From Atrina japonica (Eukaryota > Mollusca > Bivalvia > Pterioida > Pinnidae), in NCBI GenBank assembly GCA_030159075.1, contig BROG01000518.1, positions 62,001-126,000 on the forward strand: a stretch of 64,000 nucleotides of DNA, written 5' to 3'. Within the stretch, counting starts at the first letter, position 1, and each line of letters opens with the position of its first letter. The translations under genes and the position numbers were made by a program. Positions 10,501 to 24,300 of the stretch are shown here, one piece after another. Below the pieces are notes generated by a model. It was not told the DNA's origin, ran no database searches, and saw only the letters and a program-made list of their open reading frames with translations.

Positions 10501-13500
10501 CCAAACCACTATAACATAACAGAAGCACAAACCACCATAACATGATAGGAGTACAAACCACCATAACATGATAGGAGTACAAACCACCATAACATGATAT
10601 AAGTACAAACCACCATAACGTGATAGAAGTACAAACCATTTTTACATGATAAAAGTTCAAACCACCATAACATGATAAAAGTTCAAACCACCGTAACATG
10701 ATAGGAGTACAAACCATCTTAATATGATAGAAGTACAAACCACCATAATATGATAGAAGCACAAACCACCATGGAATGATAGAAGTACAAACCACCATGG
10801 AATGATAGAAGTACAAACCACTATAACATGATAGAATTACAAACCACCATGAAATGATAGAAGCACAAAGCACCATGACATGGTATAAGTACAAACCATC
10901 ATCACAGGGTAGGAGTACAAACCATCATAAAATTGGCGGGACCACATTGTTACCTAAATCAAATTTTATTAAGAGAATGTACTTACCTTGTAACCTATGA
11001 CCTTTATGTCATTATTTTGGTTATTCTCATTCATTGGTGGAGGGGTCCATGTCAACATCAGTGTGTGTTTATTTACCTTTTCTATCTTACAATTGCTTGG
11101 CTTTTGTAATGGCCCTGTAACACAACAAAAAAAGCATATTATTTATAAAATGAATCATTTTCCAGAAGTAAGAAATTAGTTATAATATTGTTGCATACTT
11201 TTACCTAAAACTAGCCAAACTGATCAGCAGTATTTGATACCGGTATTCACAGACTAGTAGTACAGATGTGGGTGATTTATCAGTCTACATAACATCTCAA
11301 TGCTTAATCCAATCAGGGTAAAATCATAATAACGTCATGACATAGGAAATTGAATCGGCAACTGACTTTTGTTGACTGATCCAATAGTAAATATTTGTGG
11401 AAGGCTGGTGGTTCTCTTCCCGGGTAAATTGTAACCAGGTTCTCTCCTCCACCACTAAAAACTTGCTGCCACCATGTGACTGAATAATTGTCAAGTGTGG
11501 CATAACATTCAAAATCTATAAACGGGTAACCAGATAATAAAGTAAAATAAGTGTAAAAAAAACAACCCAAAACTTTGAAATGCAGTAAAACCTGCTTTAG
11601 CAACCACCTGTGAATAAAGAACACCTGGTCACAATAGTACCATTTGTTTACAAATCATTTGTTATATAAAGAACACCTCCCTTAAACAATGGTTTTCTTG
11701 CATCCCTAAGGAGGTAGATATATACAAGTTTCACTGTATATCAGATAAACCTCATGTCTCACTGAGTATCAAAATATATAATTATAGATTCCAATAATGA
11801 TCATTTCAAAATCAGTTTTTGCATATGTTTATTATTTACATTGCTCTCTGAATAGTCAGTGGCTAATTTTGAAAGGGAGTGAAATGTGATTTCAAATTTG
11901 ACAACTATTTTGACAAATACCATGCAAAGCCCCACACTTTAATTGAGTTGGCTGCATGATGTAATCTTATGATGCAATTCAAATTGTTTTTGCTATCGCA
12001 AGTTAATTAGTAGAATTTATATCCCCCGTTTTCTCCCTTTTCATAAAGGGGCAATCATATTGTAGGTAAACTCTTTTCAGGTTAGGTTGAAACATTTTCA
12101 TGCTGTTGACATGACATTTTTAGTTAATCAAGGGGCCAAAACTTTGCCAAAGAACATGTGCCAAAAGTGGCGATCAAACATGGCCAAGTCCTTTAGGCAT
12201 TTAACCTTGTTTCTAAGTATGAAAAAAAATTAGATAATGTTTGTTGGCATGATTGCACGGAAACGGCACAAAATGACATTTTTCGTTAAGGGGCCATAAC
12301 TTCGCCAAATAACGAATCTGCCAAATATGGTGATCAAACTTGGTCGAACCCTTTAGGCATTTAACCTTGTAACCAAGTTTGAAGAAAATCCGATAACATT
12401 TTTTGCTATGATTGCACGGAAATGACAGAAAATGACATTTTTCGTTAATCAAGGGGCCATAACTTTGCCAAATAACGAAAACATTTCTTCGAAAGCGGGG
12501 GATAGTAAAAATATTACAATTCATACCCATATGCATCAGCATATTGCATGGCTGTGCATTTTGATAAGTATAACAAACGCAAATTTGTAAAAACATTTTA
12601 ACAGGTAAGACTTATACTATAATATATATAATGCCCTTACATATGCTTGATGGAAACCTAGGTGTTGCTGGTAAACTTCTTGGAGACTTTGATGATAGAT
12701 CAGTCACATGACCATTAACTCTGATAGGAGTATTTACCGATTTGTTTCCAGCTGTGTAAACATACAGAAGAATCAGATTAAAGATACGTATACATACAAA
12801 CATAAACACACACACATAAATATATGTAATTGGCATTGACAAAACCTAGAATAGATAAATCAATAAAACATTAAAAAAAGAAAAACTTAAAGATATAATG
12901 AAAACATGCTGATTCTAATGTTCAATAAAATTTAAGTGGTGCAGGGACTTCAGTTTGGATAACTGTGGGACTAAGAAATACCAAATCAATTTTATTTGGC
13001 CTAAGTGATGACAATAGCTCACATAAAATATCTTGAATTTAATTAAGTTAGTTGGTCTTTATAGCCGGGTTCTACTTTAACCCCTCACTAATCAGACCAC
13101 TTTGAGTCAATCAGTTAAGTGGTCTTAATAGCCAGATTCCACTGTAACACCTCACTTATCAGACCACTTTGAGTCTGTCAGTTAGGTGGTCTTATTACCA
13201 AGGTCCCACTGCACCACCTCACTAATCGGACCACTTTGAGCAGGTCAGTTAGGTGGCCTTAATACCGAGGTCCCACTGTAACACATCACTATTCAGGGCA
13301 CTTGGAGTCTGTCAGTTAGGTGGTCTAATTACTGAGGTTCCACTGTAACATCTCACTACTCAGGGCACTTGGAGTCTGTCAGTTAGGTGGTCTTATTACT
13401 GAGGTTCCACTGTAACACCTCACTAATCAGGGCACTTGACCACTTGGAGTCTGTCAGTTAGGTGGTCTTATTACCGAGGTTCCACTGTAACACCTCACTA

Positions 13501-15233
13501 ATCAGACCACTTGGAGTCTGTCAGTTAGGTGGTCTTATTACCGAGGTCCAACTGTGACACATTACTATTCAGACCACTTTGAAGGCCAGTTAAGTGGTCT
13601 TAATAGTCAGGTTCCAGTGTACTTATTACATTTATGATATTTGTAAAATCTCATTCAGTACATTTACATATCTTTTTAAAAAGAGATAAAAGATAAATCC
13701 ATTTATTTTTGGACAGCAAAAGGATAGATTCAACAGTAACCATGTCACAGTAACGGATTGTTTAAGGATGTCCTTTTCCAAAAATTTGTATCATTCTAAA
13801 TTGTATAAACATATGATTTATATTCACTCACCATGGCCGTTAGGTCTGTGTGACCGATTTAACTGATCATGCATCTGTATTATTTTCTCAGGACTGGCAT
13901 CAAGGAAGGATGGAATCATCTGCCCTTGTTTCCGTGGAGAACCCTTTTTATTAACCATGTTGGCTTGACGGAGGTATGCACAGGGCACCAAACCTTGTTT
14001 TCCATCTACTTCGGCTATGTAATACCCTGTTTCATCCAGCGGGCCTTAAAATGTATATTTAGATCAATATGTTAGTGTTTTTGTTTATTGTATGGCACTA
14101 GCAAAGACGCCAAACATGTGAAAGTTTACGACATGATAACAACTTGTTAAAAAAAATACATGAACTTATCAGTCTGGTGATCTTTTAAAACTTTAGTGGT
14201 TCTGATAGATAGTAAGTTTACAAAAAATATACAGGAGTACATACCAATGACCTTAACTTGATCCCATTCCTTCAATACAAGCTCTTCCTCTTTCCTCCCA
14301 CTTCTAGAAAACTGATGAGGATTATAGTCCAAGACTGCTACAAACATGGGATCGGGTGGCATGTGACCCACGGGAAGAAAGTCACTTGCTGGACTATAGT
14401 TAGGTGCTTGATGAAAATTGTGAATATTTGGCAGCTGTTGAGTATATTGATTAGAGGATAGAGGTCGCTGCCTTCTATCCCATTGGTCAGTGGAGTATGG
14501 TTGTCCAACCATTCTTTGTCGATTACAATCCATAACCTCTGTGTCACTGTGTGCAACATCTTGACTATCATTGAGAGATGAGGATGAGGATGACCTCTTT
14601 AAATCGGTCATTGAACTCATGTGCATCTGTCCACGGCTATGCTGACCAAGTGTGCCATATTCTGAAGGCTAAGATTAACAAAGAGAAAAAAATTAAATTT
14701 CAGCCATTTTAATTTTTTTTTTATTAATATAGAACACCACACTCAAAAAATTTTGTGTCAGATTATGGTGGCTTCCATTTAATGGGAGATACATGTAGTA
14801 TATATAATCTTTCTTAATGTTATCTGAAATCAATTACAGAGGAACACATGCTTTGACAAACCACCCTTTCTGCCACTGAAATGTGGTCTCTCAAAAGAGG
14901 TTTTATTCAAAGGGCCTACATTGCAAGTGGTTTTCAAAATGTGGACTCAAGACAGGATCCAATATGTAATATTTCTCAATGTTAAATTAAATCTAGTGTA
15001 ACCTTTTACAACATTAAATCAAATTTATTTATCAACTGTAATTGGAACAAGTATAGAGTGTTCGAAAAGTTTCCATGTTTGTTGTTTACCTAATTGTTTT
15101 GATTGGTCAGTGTGTTGTTATTTGATTAGTTAGTTTACACAATGAATTATATTCATGTGTTAGCACCAAAAGTTAAGGTTCATTTGAGCCTTTGCCTCAG
15201 TACAGAGCAGCTTGGTTTATTTTCACAGTTTTA

Positions 15234-15323
<90 letters not shown>

Positions 15324-18300
15324 TATATTTGTATCTGTATATAAGTCTGTATATGTATGTATATACATGCATATATATTGGTAGGAAAATTTGATCAAAT
15401 ACATGTAAATGTTTTGAATAATCTACTATAATTATTCATTTTAACAATGTATCTTGTGAAGACATATTTCCCCATGGAGTGCTGAAATGGAAAAAGTTGC
15501 GAAAATGATTTGTATCATTTGTTTTCATTAAAATACCTCATGCTCTTACAGAGGCAAAAGGCACTACCCATATGAGTGTTAAGTGTTGTTGATAAATATT
15601 TTATATTTGGTTGAGCTGGCAAATTAGAATATAGGTGTAATATATCTCTATGTTTACTGAGACATGTAAGACCAATTGTATTTTATAAGTCATATTGTAT
15701 GTCAGGTTTATTTTTTAAGAAACCAAATATAATTCTGTAGTACTAGTTAAAAGGACTTAAGAATGCTTATCCATATCAGCTGAATAGATAAATCAGGAAC
15801 TGAAATATATACTTTTGAATGTTTTCAAACTATTTTTTACACCAGAATACCTCACTTAGTTATGTTGATTTATTAAGGAAAATTATTCTGTTGCCTAGCA
15901 ATACTGCCAATAAAGGAGAATAACTCCCACAAAATAATGTACATGGAAATCTATCAATTTGCCTCTACCTTCCCTATTGTCATCCAATAAACCCTTTTAT
16001 TCCTTTTTTTTCATATACCATTTTTTTTATTAACAAAACATCTAAAAAGTCTTGATACAAATATACCGGTAACATTGCAATATTGGTCAGTGTTTTATTT
16101 CATTTCCATCAGAATTTGTATTTTATAAGTCATGTAATTTTTACAATTTTTCACTGACTAATTTTCAAAATCCCCTGACAATACATTGACCATGTAAAAA
16201 AAAAATCCGTGAAAGATAAAGGGGTAGATGTCAACTCTGTTGAGGGTTTTTATTTTGACAATATTTCAGATTCATATTATAAACCTACCATTCTCTGCGT
16301 GTTGTATTCTTCCGTGAGCATTTTTCTCTCCATCTGACAGAGTTCCTCTAATAACATCATTGGCTTCCCGACCCCTTTCAGTTTTCTGAGTTCATTTCCT
16401 AATCTTTTTAACAGATCGTCCTGTAATTGTTTTAAAAGTAAAAGATCAAGTTACATGTATCATGAACATTCAGTGATAACAATTATTGTTTGAACATATA
16501 GACAAGGTAATTTATAAAGAAACTGACAACATCAACGAAGTGCTAATTGTCTAAAACATTTACAAAACAAGATGTGTAAATTGACAACAACCATTTATCT
16601 AAAATTAATGTCTGAACTATACGTGGTATTCCTAGGTGAAGAAGTGAAACAAATATGGCCTCGACAAATGAAACCAACAAAGCAACATTTTAAATGTGAA
16701 AGTTTAAATGTGCTCAAGATGGAAACCTGAGCCAAGTGTAGGAAGCCTAGGTGAAGAACTAACTTGGATATGACATGAAAAATAAAACAAGGATAAACTC
16801 TAAAAATAAGGCTGGGAGGATTACAATGTTTGCATGGTGACATTTATCTTCTTTAAATGCATAATTGTACCAGATATGGGGAGCTAAGAATGAAGAAATG
16901 AGATAGATATGGCCCAGATATATATAATCAACAAAGGGGAATAACTCAAAAAGTAAGGGTGGTAGGAAGTTTTAGCAATTTTTGTATGTGACACTCTATC
17001 TCCTCAAGATCAAGATGTATACCTGTACTAAATATGGGGAGCCTAGTTGAATAATCGAGGAAGATATCTCCTTGACAAAGCAAAAGGATGGATGAATGAA
17101 CGGACATACGTAGGGAAGGGAACAATGCCATACTACTATCCCTATTGTGAACCGGTGGAGGACTCATCATAAGAAGTTTGCAGAAAGTCAATTATAAAGA
17201 GATACACACCTTTTCTTTACACTTCTGTGACAGTCGTGCAATTTGGGCTTTCATTGTTGCAACAACTACCTGGGCATGGTTCTTGGCATTTTCTATTTCA
17301 TCAAACTGAAATAAAAGCATAAATGATGACATGATGTACTACCAGTATATATTAGCCATCAGTTTATGACATTAAGTGTCAAAGTATGAATGTTGCATCA
17401 AGGTTGATCAAAAACTTCATTACTAGACACAATTCTATTGTTTAAAACCTATACATGTAAACAGTCTCCAAAAAAGGTATACAACAGATAGCTGGTGAAT
17501 ATCAACTTTCTAAATATAGTTTTGGGAAATCTCCTTTTTTTCATTCAATATATGATGATATAATACTGTAAATGACATCATAATTAAACGTGACAGTGCC
17601 AGACATCATAATTCATTTTTTTGACTGTATCTGACAATGACATCATAATTAAACTTTGATTGCATCTGACAATGACATCATAATTAAACTTTGATTGTAT
17701 CTGACAATGACATCATAATTAAACTTTGATTGCATCTGACAATATATGACTGTATAATTTAACTCTGACTGTATCTAACAATATTATGACATCATAATTA
17801 AACTTTGACTGTATCTGACAATATATGACATCAAAATCAGACTTAGATTGTATCTGACATAATTTTGAGAGAATGGTGTTGATTTTTGCCAATCAGAACG
17901 GTAACTCTGATTTTAACTGACTCTAAGAAAATGACATTTTATAGCTGAATTACATACATCACACTAACCACCACAGAGGTTCTTGATAATAAAATGCAAC
18001 ATTTAGGATGACATTAGTGTCACTGAACTATGATTTAACATTATTACATTACAGAATTAGCGATGCCATTAATTGTAACAAATCACATATGACAAAATTA
18101 CATTTCAAATCATGAGAGCTGTCAGTCATCAATATCTTAAAGTTCAATAACTCTTGTAAATACAGTCAAACTTATCCATTAAGTCCACTCAAGGGCACAG
18201 GCAAAAGTAGCCATTATAGGAAGGTGGTCTTTATAAACAGGTTTATCTATTACAAAAAAAATTAACAAAGGTTATATTTTGAAGGGCTTTTATTGGCAGG

Positions 18301-21300
18301 TACTCTTTATACAGAGGTGACCTTTAATGTAAGTTTGACTATATTGCCATCTGTTGTCCATAATCAAACTCATTCTTTGGTTAACTGATTTACAACATGT
18401 TTATACATGTTGTAAATCAGTTAACAAAGCATCATAACATTTGTTAAAAAAAAAACCTTTCAGATTAACTGCAGTCCTGTGATTTTGTGAGGGCAAAATG
18501 ATACAGATACCTGCAAAAACATACACGTCAATATAGTAACTGATTGTTTCTAGTCGTCATTTCCAGGAATCTGTATCATTTTGCCACTCAAAGTTACAGG
18601 AATGCAATAATTGTGAAAGGGTCTATATGACAGAACTCAAAGTTGTTTGATGGGAGGCTGCAAACAGCCTGCACCAGGCTTAGAGGGGCATTAGCTGTGT
18701 TTACCAATAATTAATTTGATTTTTTTCTACTTTAACTTCTTGTACTATAACAAATAAGAGCTACACACAGGTATAGGAATTCTTATATTCCTATATATTT
18801 TGTAAAAATAAATTCAGGTCCAGTGTGGTAATAAATTGAAAGTACATAATTGCCGAACTGGGTTTCTCAAGCAATTATCACAAAAGATAAAGGAATATAA
18901 GAATCTTTATTTATTGTATGTAAGTCTAAGTAGCAAAATTTTATTTTTGAAAAGAAAAACAACTAAAGCCCTTTAACAAACAAAAGACAGATAGATCAAA
19001 ACCAACACATCCCATCTTTGATATCTACAAGTAGGGCATACAAATGTAACATAACCTTTAACTATAGAAAAGAACAATGTGAAGTGAATGTGATACAACA
19101 TTGAAATGAAGCACAATATCTTACTAAACGAATTGAAATGAAAGTTGACAAATGGAAATCATGACAGAATCAAATGGATGTCAAACAAATTGACATTGTA
19201 TTAAATGATTCCTGAAAAGAGGAGGGATGTCAAGGTATGTCAAAAAACCATTGTAAAAAGAGGAAATGAAAATTATTCATCTGAAAAGAGAATGTCAGGT
19301 AGATCTTGGAGGAACTGAATAATGTCAAGTAAGAATGTCAAGTAAACCTTGATAAACAGAGGAACTGAATAATGTCAAGTTATTGTCTTGTGGCGAGAAA
19401 GGATGTCAAGTAAACCTTGATAAACAGAGGAACTGAATAATGTCAAGTTATTGTCTTGTGGTGAGAATCAAGTAAACCTTGATCAAGTTATTGTCTTGTG
19501 GTGAGAAAGGATGTCAAGTAAACCTTGATAAACAGAGAACTGAAAATGTCAAGAGTCTTGAGAAAGGATGAATAAACCTTGATGTGAAGTCAAGTTATTG
19601 TCTTGTGAGAAAGCGAGTAAAGGATGTCAAGTAACTGAATAATGATTATTGTCAGAGGAAATGAATGTCAAGTAATTGATAAACAGAGGAAATGAATAAT
19701 GTCAAGTTATTGTCTTGTGGCGAGAAAGGATGTCAAGTAAACCTTGATAAACAGATGAAATGAATAATGTCAAATTATCCTCCTATGGAAAGAAAAAAAT
19801 ATCAAGTAAACTTTGGAAAACAGAGGAAATAATGTCAGGTTACCCTCTTGTGGTGAGAAAGGATATCAAGTAAAACCTTGATAAACAGACAAAATGAATA
19901 ATGTAAAGTTATTATCCTCTTGTGGAAAGAAAAAATGTCAAGTTAACCTTGAAAAAACAAGAAGAAATAATGTCAAGTTGTACATTATAGAGATGAGAAG
20001 AAATAATATCATGTAAAAGTATAAAGGTTTAGTAAATGCTGTCAATCAAAATCATGTAATTTGGTGCAACCACTGGAGTAGATATGATCAGTTTCATATT
20101 GATTCCAATCACTTTCATTAATGTCATATTTCACCTGCATTTTCATTTGTCAACTGTTTTTAATCACAGAGTAAATGCTGGATTTAAATTGACAATCGAT
20201 TTCACTTGAAGGAAAATGGTATGATTTTTGTTATATCATGCTTAGAAATCATTCAAGTACAGTATGTATAAAATGTGATACTAGAAGTGCTATTACCATA
20301 GCAATGTAATTCAAAAAGTGAAAGGTGACTGGTAAAACTTGTTAAATTAATTGATTTTTATAAACATAAAAAATATGATATGAAAATAAAAAAAATTAAA
20401 TTGTGGTCAGATCTGTGATGGAAGCAGTTTCTAAAATGATTACCCTGGACTTCAAATTGTCAAAGCCAACAACGGATTTCTGAAGTTGAATATTTTCTCT
20501 TTCAAATGAGATAACTTTTGCTTTTTGTTGTGATATTTCCTCTATCAGTTCCTTCACTTTACATGACTGTGTAAAGTGCGTACGTACAGCAAGGCGAGAG
20601 AAGATAAAATTACACAAACAGAAAAAAATTATAAAAAGAAATATATAATTTTACCTGCATTGAAAATGTCTTTTCTTGAATATATATAATTTCTGTTGGA
20701 TATGTTAGTGGTAAATATATTTTTCAAAGCAAAAATTTATTTGAAAAATAAATGACATACCGGTACATAAAATTTAAAAATAAATGCTAAAATTTTATTA
20801 CAGGTGAAATTTTGTTATCTTGAAATTTACTGGTTCCCTATATAAATTCTTTTCTACAAACTCACTTTACCATTACATAATTTAATACAAAATTATATAT
20901 TCCTGATTTTATTATTTTTGAACTCAAAATGAACTTGCAAATCTGGCTGGTCGAATGAAATTTTGTCAGGAGTCAAAGTTATCTATACAACAAGTAGGTG
21001 TTACCCTGTCATCTATGAGAGAGGAAGATGATTCTAGCCTCCCTTCCAATGAAATAATTTCTGCTTCCAAATGTGGAATGATTTCAAGTTTTTGTCTCAA
21101 TTTAGTGACGCCATCTTGAAGGTTATCCCTTTCAACTTCCACAACTTCCAAGTCTCGTATTCGTCTTTGTAAAAGCCCATACTTAAATGAGCAGTTTGAA
21201 AAAGATCAAAAGAATTCAGATCTAATAATCTAGATGTATGTAATGAAACTCGGATAAAAATATATGACAATGTATGAAAATCTACTGAGAACATGATGAA

Positions 21301-24300
21301 ATATAAGATACTAAATGTCTCTCATTGTGGGCCAAATATGATGAGATACAACACTATACTAAGATACTAAAAGTCTCTCATTGTGGGCCAAATATGATGA
21401 AATACAACACTATACTAAGATACTAAAAGTCTCTCATTGTGGGCCAAATATGATGAAATACAACACTATACTAAGATACTAAAAGTCTCTCATTGTGGGC
21501 CAAATATGATGAAATACAACACTATACTAAGATACTAAAAGTCTCTCATTGTGGGCCAAATATGATGAAATACAACACTACACTAAGATACTAAAAGTCT
21601 TTCATGGTGGACCAAATATGATGAAATACAGAATTATACTAAGATGAAGATTTGAATGCATAATGAGATATCAGATTATATAGAGATAGTAAAAAGAAAA
21701 TAATGAGACACATGGTTATACTGAAATAGGGATTAGGACACATCATAATACAGTTAGTGGAAAAAATCAATCAAATCAATAAGGAGCACCTGTTAGGAGC
21801 CAAAATACATAATGAAAGTTCAGGAATTATTACTGTACATCTGTAACCTTTCCCTCCTGGTTAACTTTTGCCTAATTTCACTCCTGGTTAAGTTTTGCCT
21901 GATAACATCATATGACTATTCATGCCTGGTGTTAAATTAGTTCAAATTCTGTTTTTAAAAGTATTTCATTTATAATGATTCAATTTTTTATCTTCATTTT
22001 AATTTGCCTCACATTTAAGGGCAAAATTAAACAAATGCAATAATTGTTTACAGGCAAAAACCATAAAATGGCAAGAGATTTCCTGATATACCGATATTCT
22101 GATTAGTAAATATAAATAAAAGATATGGACTGTAAAAAGAACTGTCTACCTGTTCCTGCAGTTTGTTGTAAGCATCTTTTGACATCTTCAAATCTTTCTC
22201 TGTGCTGTGAAGATCTGCCACTTCCTCTTCCAGAAAATGAAGGGCATCCAGTGCATTTGTTCGCATATCCTCAATTGTTCGACACTCCTCTTGCCACTGT
22301 TTCAATTCTCGCATTAATCCATCAACTTCATTTCTCTACAACAAATACACATGAAACATTTATTTATGAAAAAGTGATAAATAGCAAAAGCACAGATACA
22401 GTTTTAAAGTTAGAGAAAAGAATCAAATTAAACAATATGTATAAATATCTGTATTACAGGTACGTGTGATGAGGTATAGATCTACCAAGGTAAAGTGGCA
22501 CACCAAGGTTCTATCAAAAACCAAAATAATATGGTCTATTTTCCAAAAATAGGAATACACATGTAAAAAGGAACTCTGTCTATTACAGTATAGGTCTACC
22601 AAGGAAAAGTGGCACATCCAGGTTCTATCAAAAACCAAAATAATATCTATTTTCCAAAAATAGGAATACACATGTAAAAAGGAACTCTGTCTATTACAGT
22701 ATAGGTCTACCAAGGAAAAGTGGCACATCCAGGTTCTATCAAAAACCAAAATAATATGGTCTATTTTCCAAAAATAGGAATACACATGTAAAAAGGAACT
22801 CTGTCTATTACAGTATAGGTCTACCAAGGAAAAGTGGCACATCCAGGTTCTATCAAAAACCAAAATAATATGGTCTATTTTCCAAAAATAGGAATACACA
22901 TGAAAAATGAGACTCAATGTATTACTGTAGCTCTTATATTTTTGTTGCTACAAAGAAGTCTAACACCACTGTCATGATTCAATTTAGACTTGTGTTTGTA
23001 AACATGTGCCAATTTACCTTGATAGATCCATAGGTAAAGATTTAACCACAAGCTTCTTGCCTGTGAGGAGAGTGCCCTGCCACTAAGCCTCTACTAGCAG
23101 TCACTTCAGTCATTTAACAGAGAAAATAATATACACTAATATCCTACCTTGGCATTAAGTTCCCTCTCTCGTTTGTTAAGTTCTGTGTTTAAGGCGACTG
23201 GATCTAGAGATAAGTCAAGTTTCCTGCAGTCTGCCTCTTTAGCTTCTTCTAACGTTTTCTGCAATTCTGCTTCCACTGTTTGCATCAGTTCCTTGTCACT
23301 CTTACTATCCTGCATTGCACAGAAATATATTCACTGTAATTCACCAGTAATACAACAATTTCCATATAATTAATTAACAAACACATGCTCATGTTATGTA
23401 AGTTCCCTTTATACTCTAAATTATTTGGTACAATGGTACCCGTCTTGAGAGATCGCCCCATCTGCCACTGGAATGTGGTCTCTCAAAATAGATGCTCTCT
23501 CAAAAGAGGTTTTATTGACAGAATTATTAAATCAAGTGGTTTTCAGAATGTGGTCTTAAAAGATGGCTGGTCTTTTGTGAGAGTGGTTTTAAATGACAGG
23601 TAGTCTTTTATGAGTGGTCTTAAAAGACATTATTCCACTGCACACACAGAACAAATTACCAGTATGCAATAAACAGTTTTGAATGTTGTTACAATTTTTT
23701 CACTTTGAAAATATTTTCCGATTACAAAACAAGACCACATGAGCCTGCATGTATATACAGGTACATGTAGTTAATGTTTTAAACTGACTTCGCTGTACCA
23801 TAACTTAATACGTGCACAGTACATAGTTTGATTGTCATTTCACATCTTTCTATCGGTAAAATGAACTGTTCATATCATTAGTTAAAATCTTTGGTCTACT
23901 TAATTTAAATACATTATAATTTAACTTTAATGTACATGGAATACTTCACTCACATTTGTTTTAACCCGATTGTATCATAAAACAGACCCACCCACCCATT
24001 TTAGTTCACATTTTATTTGTTTTCAAAGGTATTTAATATATTTTTCAATAAGTTTACTTTTATTCAAAATCTGCTTTCTTATTCAATAGCTAAAAAGGTG
24101 AAAATCAAATGGAAAAACAATTTTCCAGGTATGCAGTTGGCATTTCAATGAAGCATGCAGATAATAATTTTATGCCAAATAAATTTGTATTTTGAGATAT
24201 TTTCTTCTTAAAATAACTACAGATTTTAAGTCTGAAAAACTTTCTTACAGGTGAATTTAGATTCTATTTTAATAATGATAATCTAGGTCAATCAAAATGA

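Noticed and set aside
9148..10894. Hydrophobic repeat proteins ([14 protein letters not shown] type) on the - strand
   Set aside because: Translation of the 26-bp minisatellite, open in overlapping frames; not coding.
9180..10940. CRISPR-like regular repeats
   Set aside because: The sequence is eukaryotic, there are no unique spacers between the repeats, and there are no cas genes. It is a minisatellite.
15212..15394. A small Tyr/Ile-rich protein
   Set aside because: Translation of a (TA)n microsatellite.
20396..20443. Extension of exon 22 by 15 codons
   Set aside because: Frame is open, but the donor AGG|GTAATC fits and the downstream join to FDEIENAK is in phase; kept as a minor alternative only.
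22423..22917. A 164-codon repeat protein with 38-residue units
   Set aside because: Result of the 114-bp tandem unit inside an inverted-repeat element.
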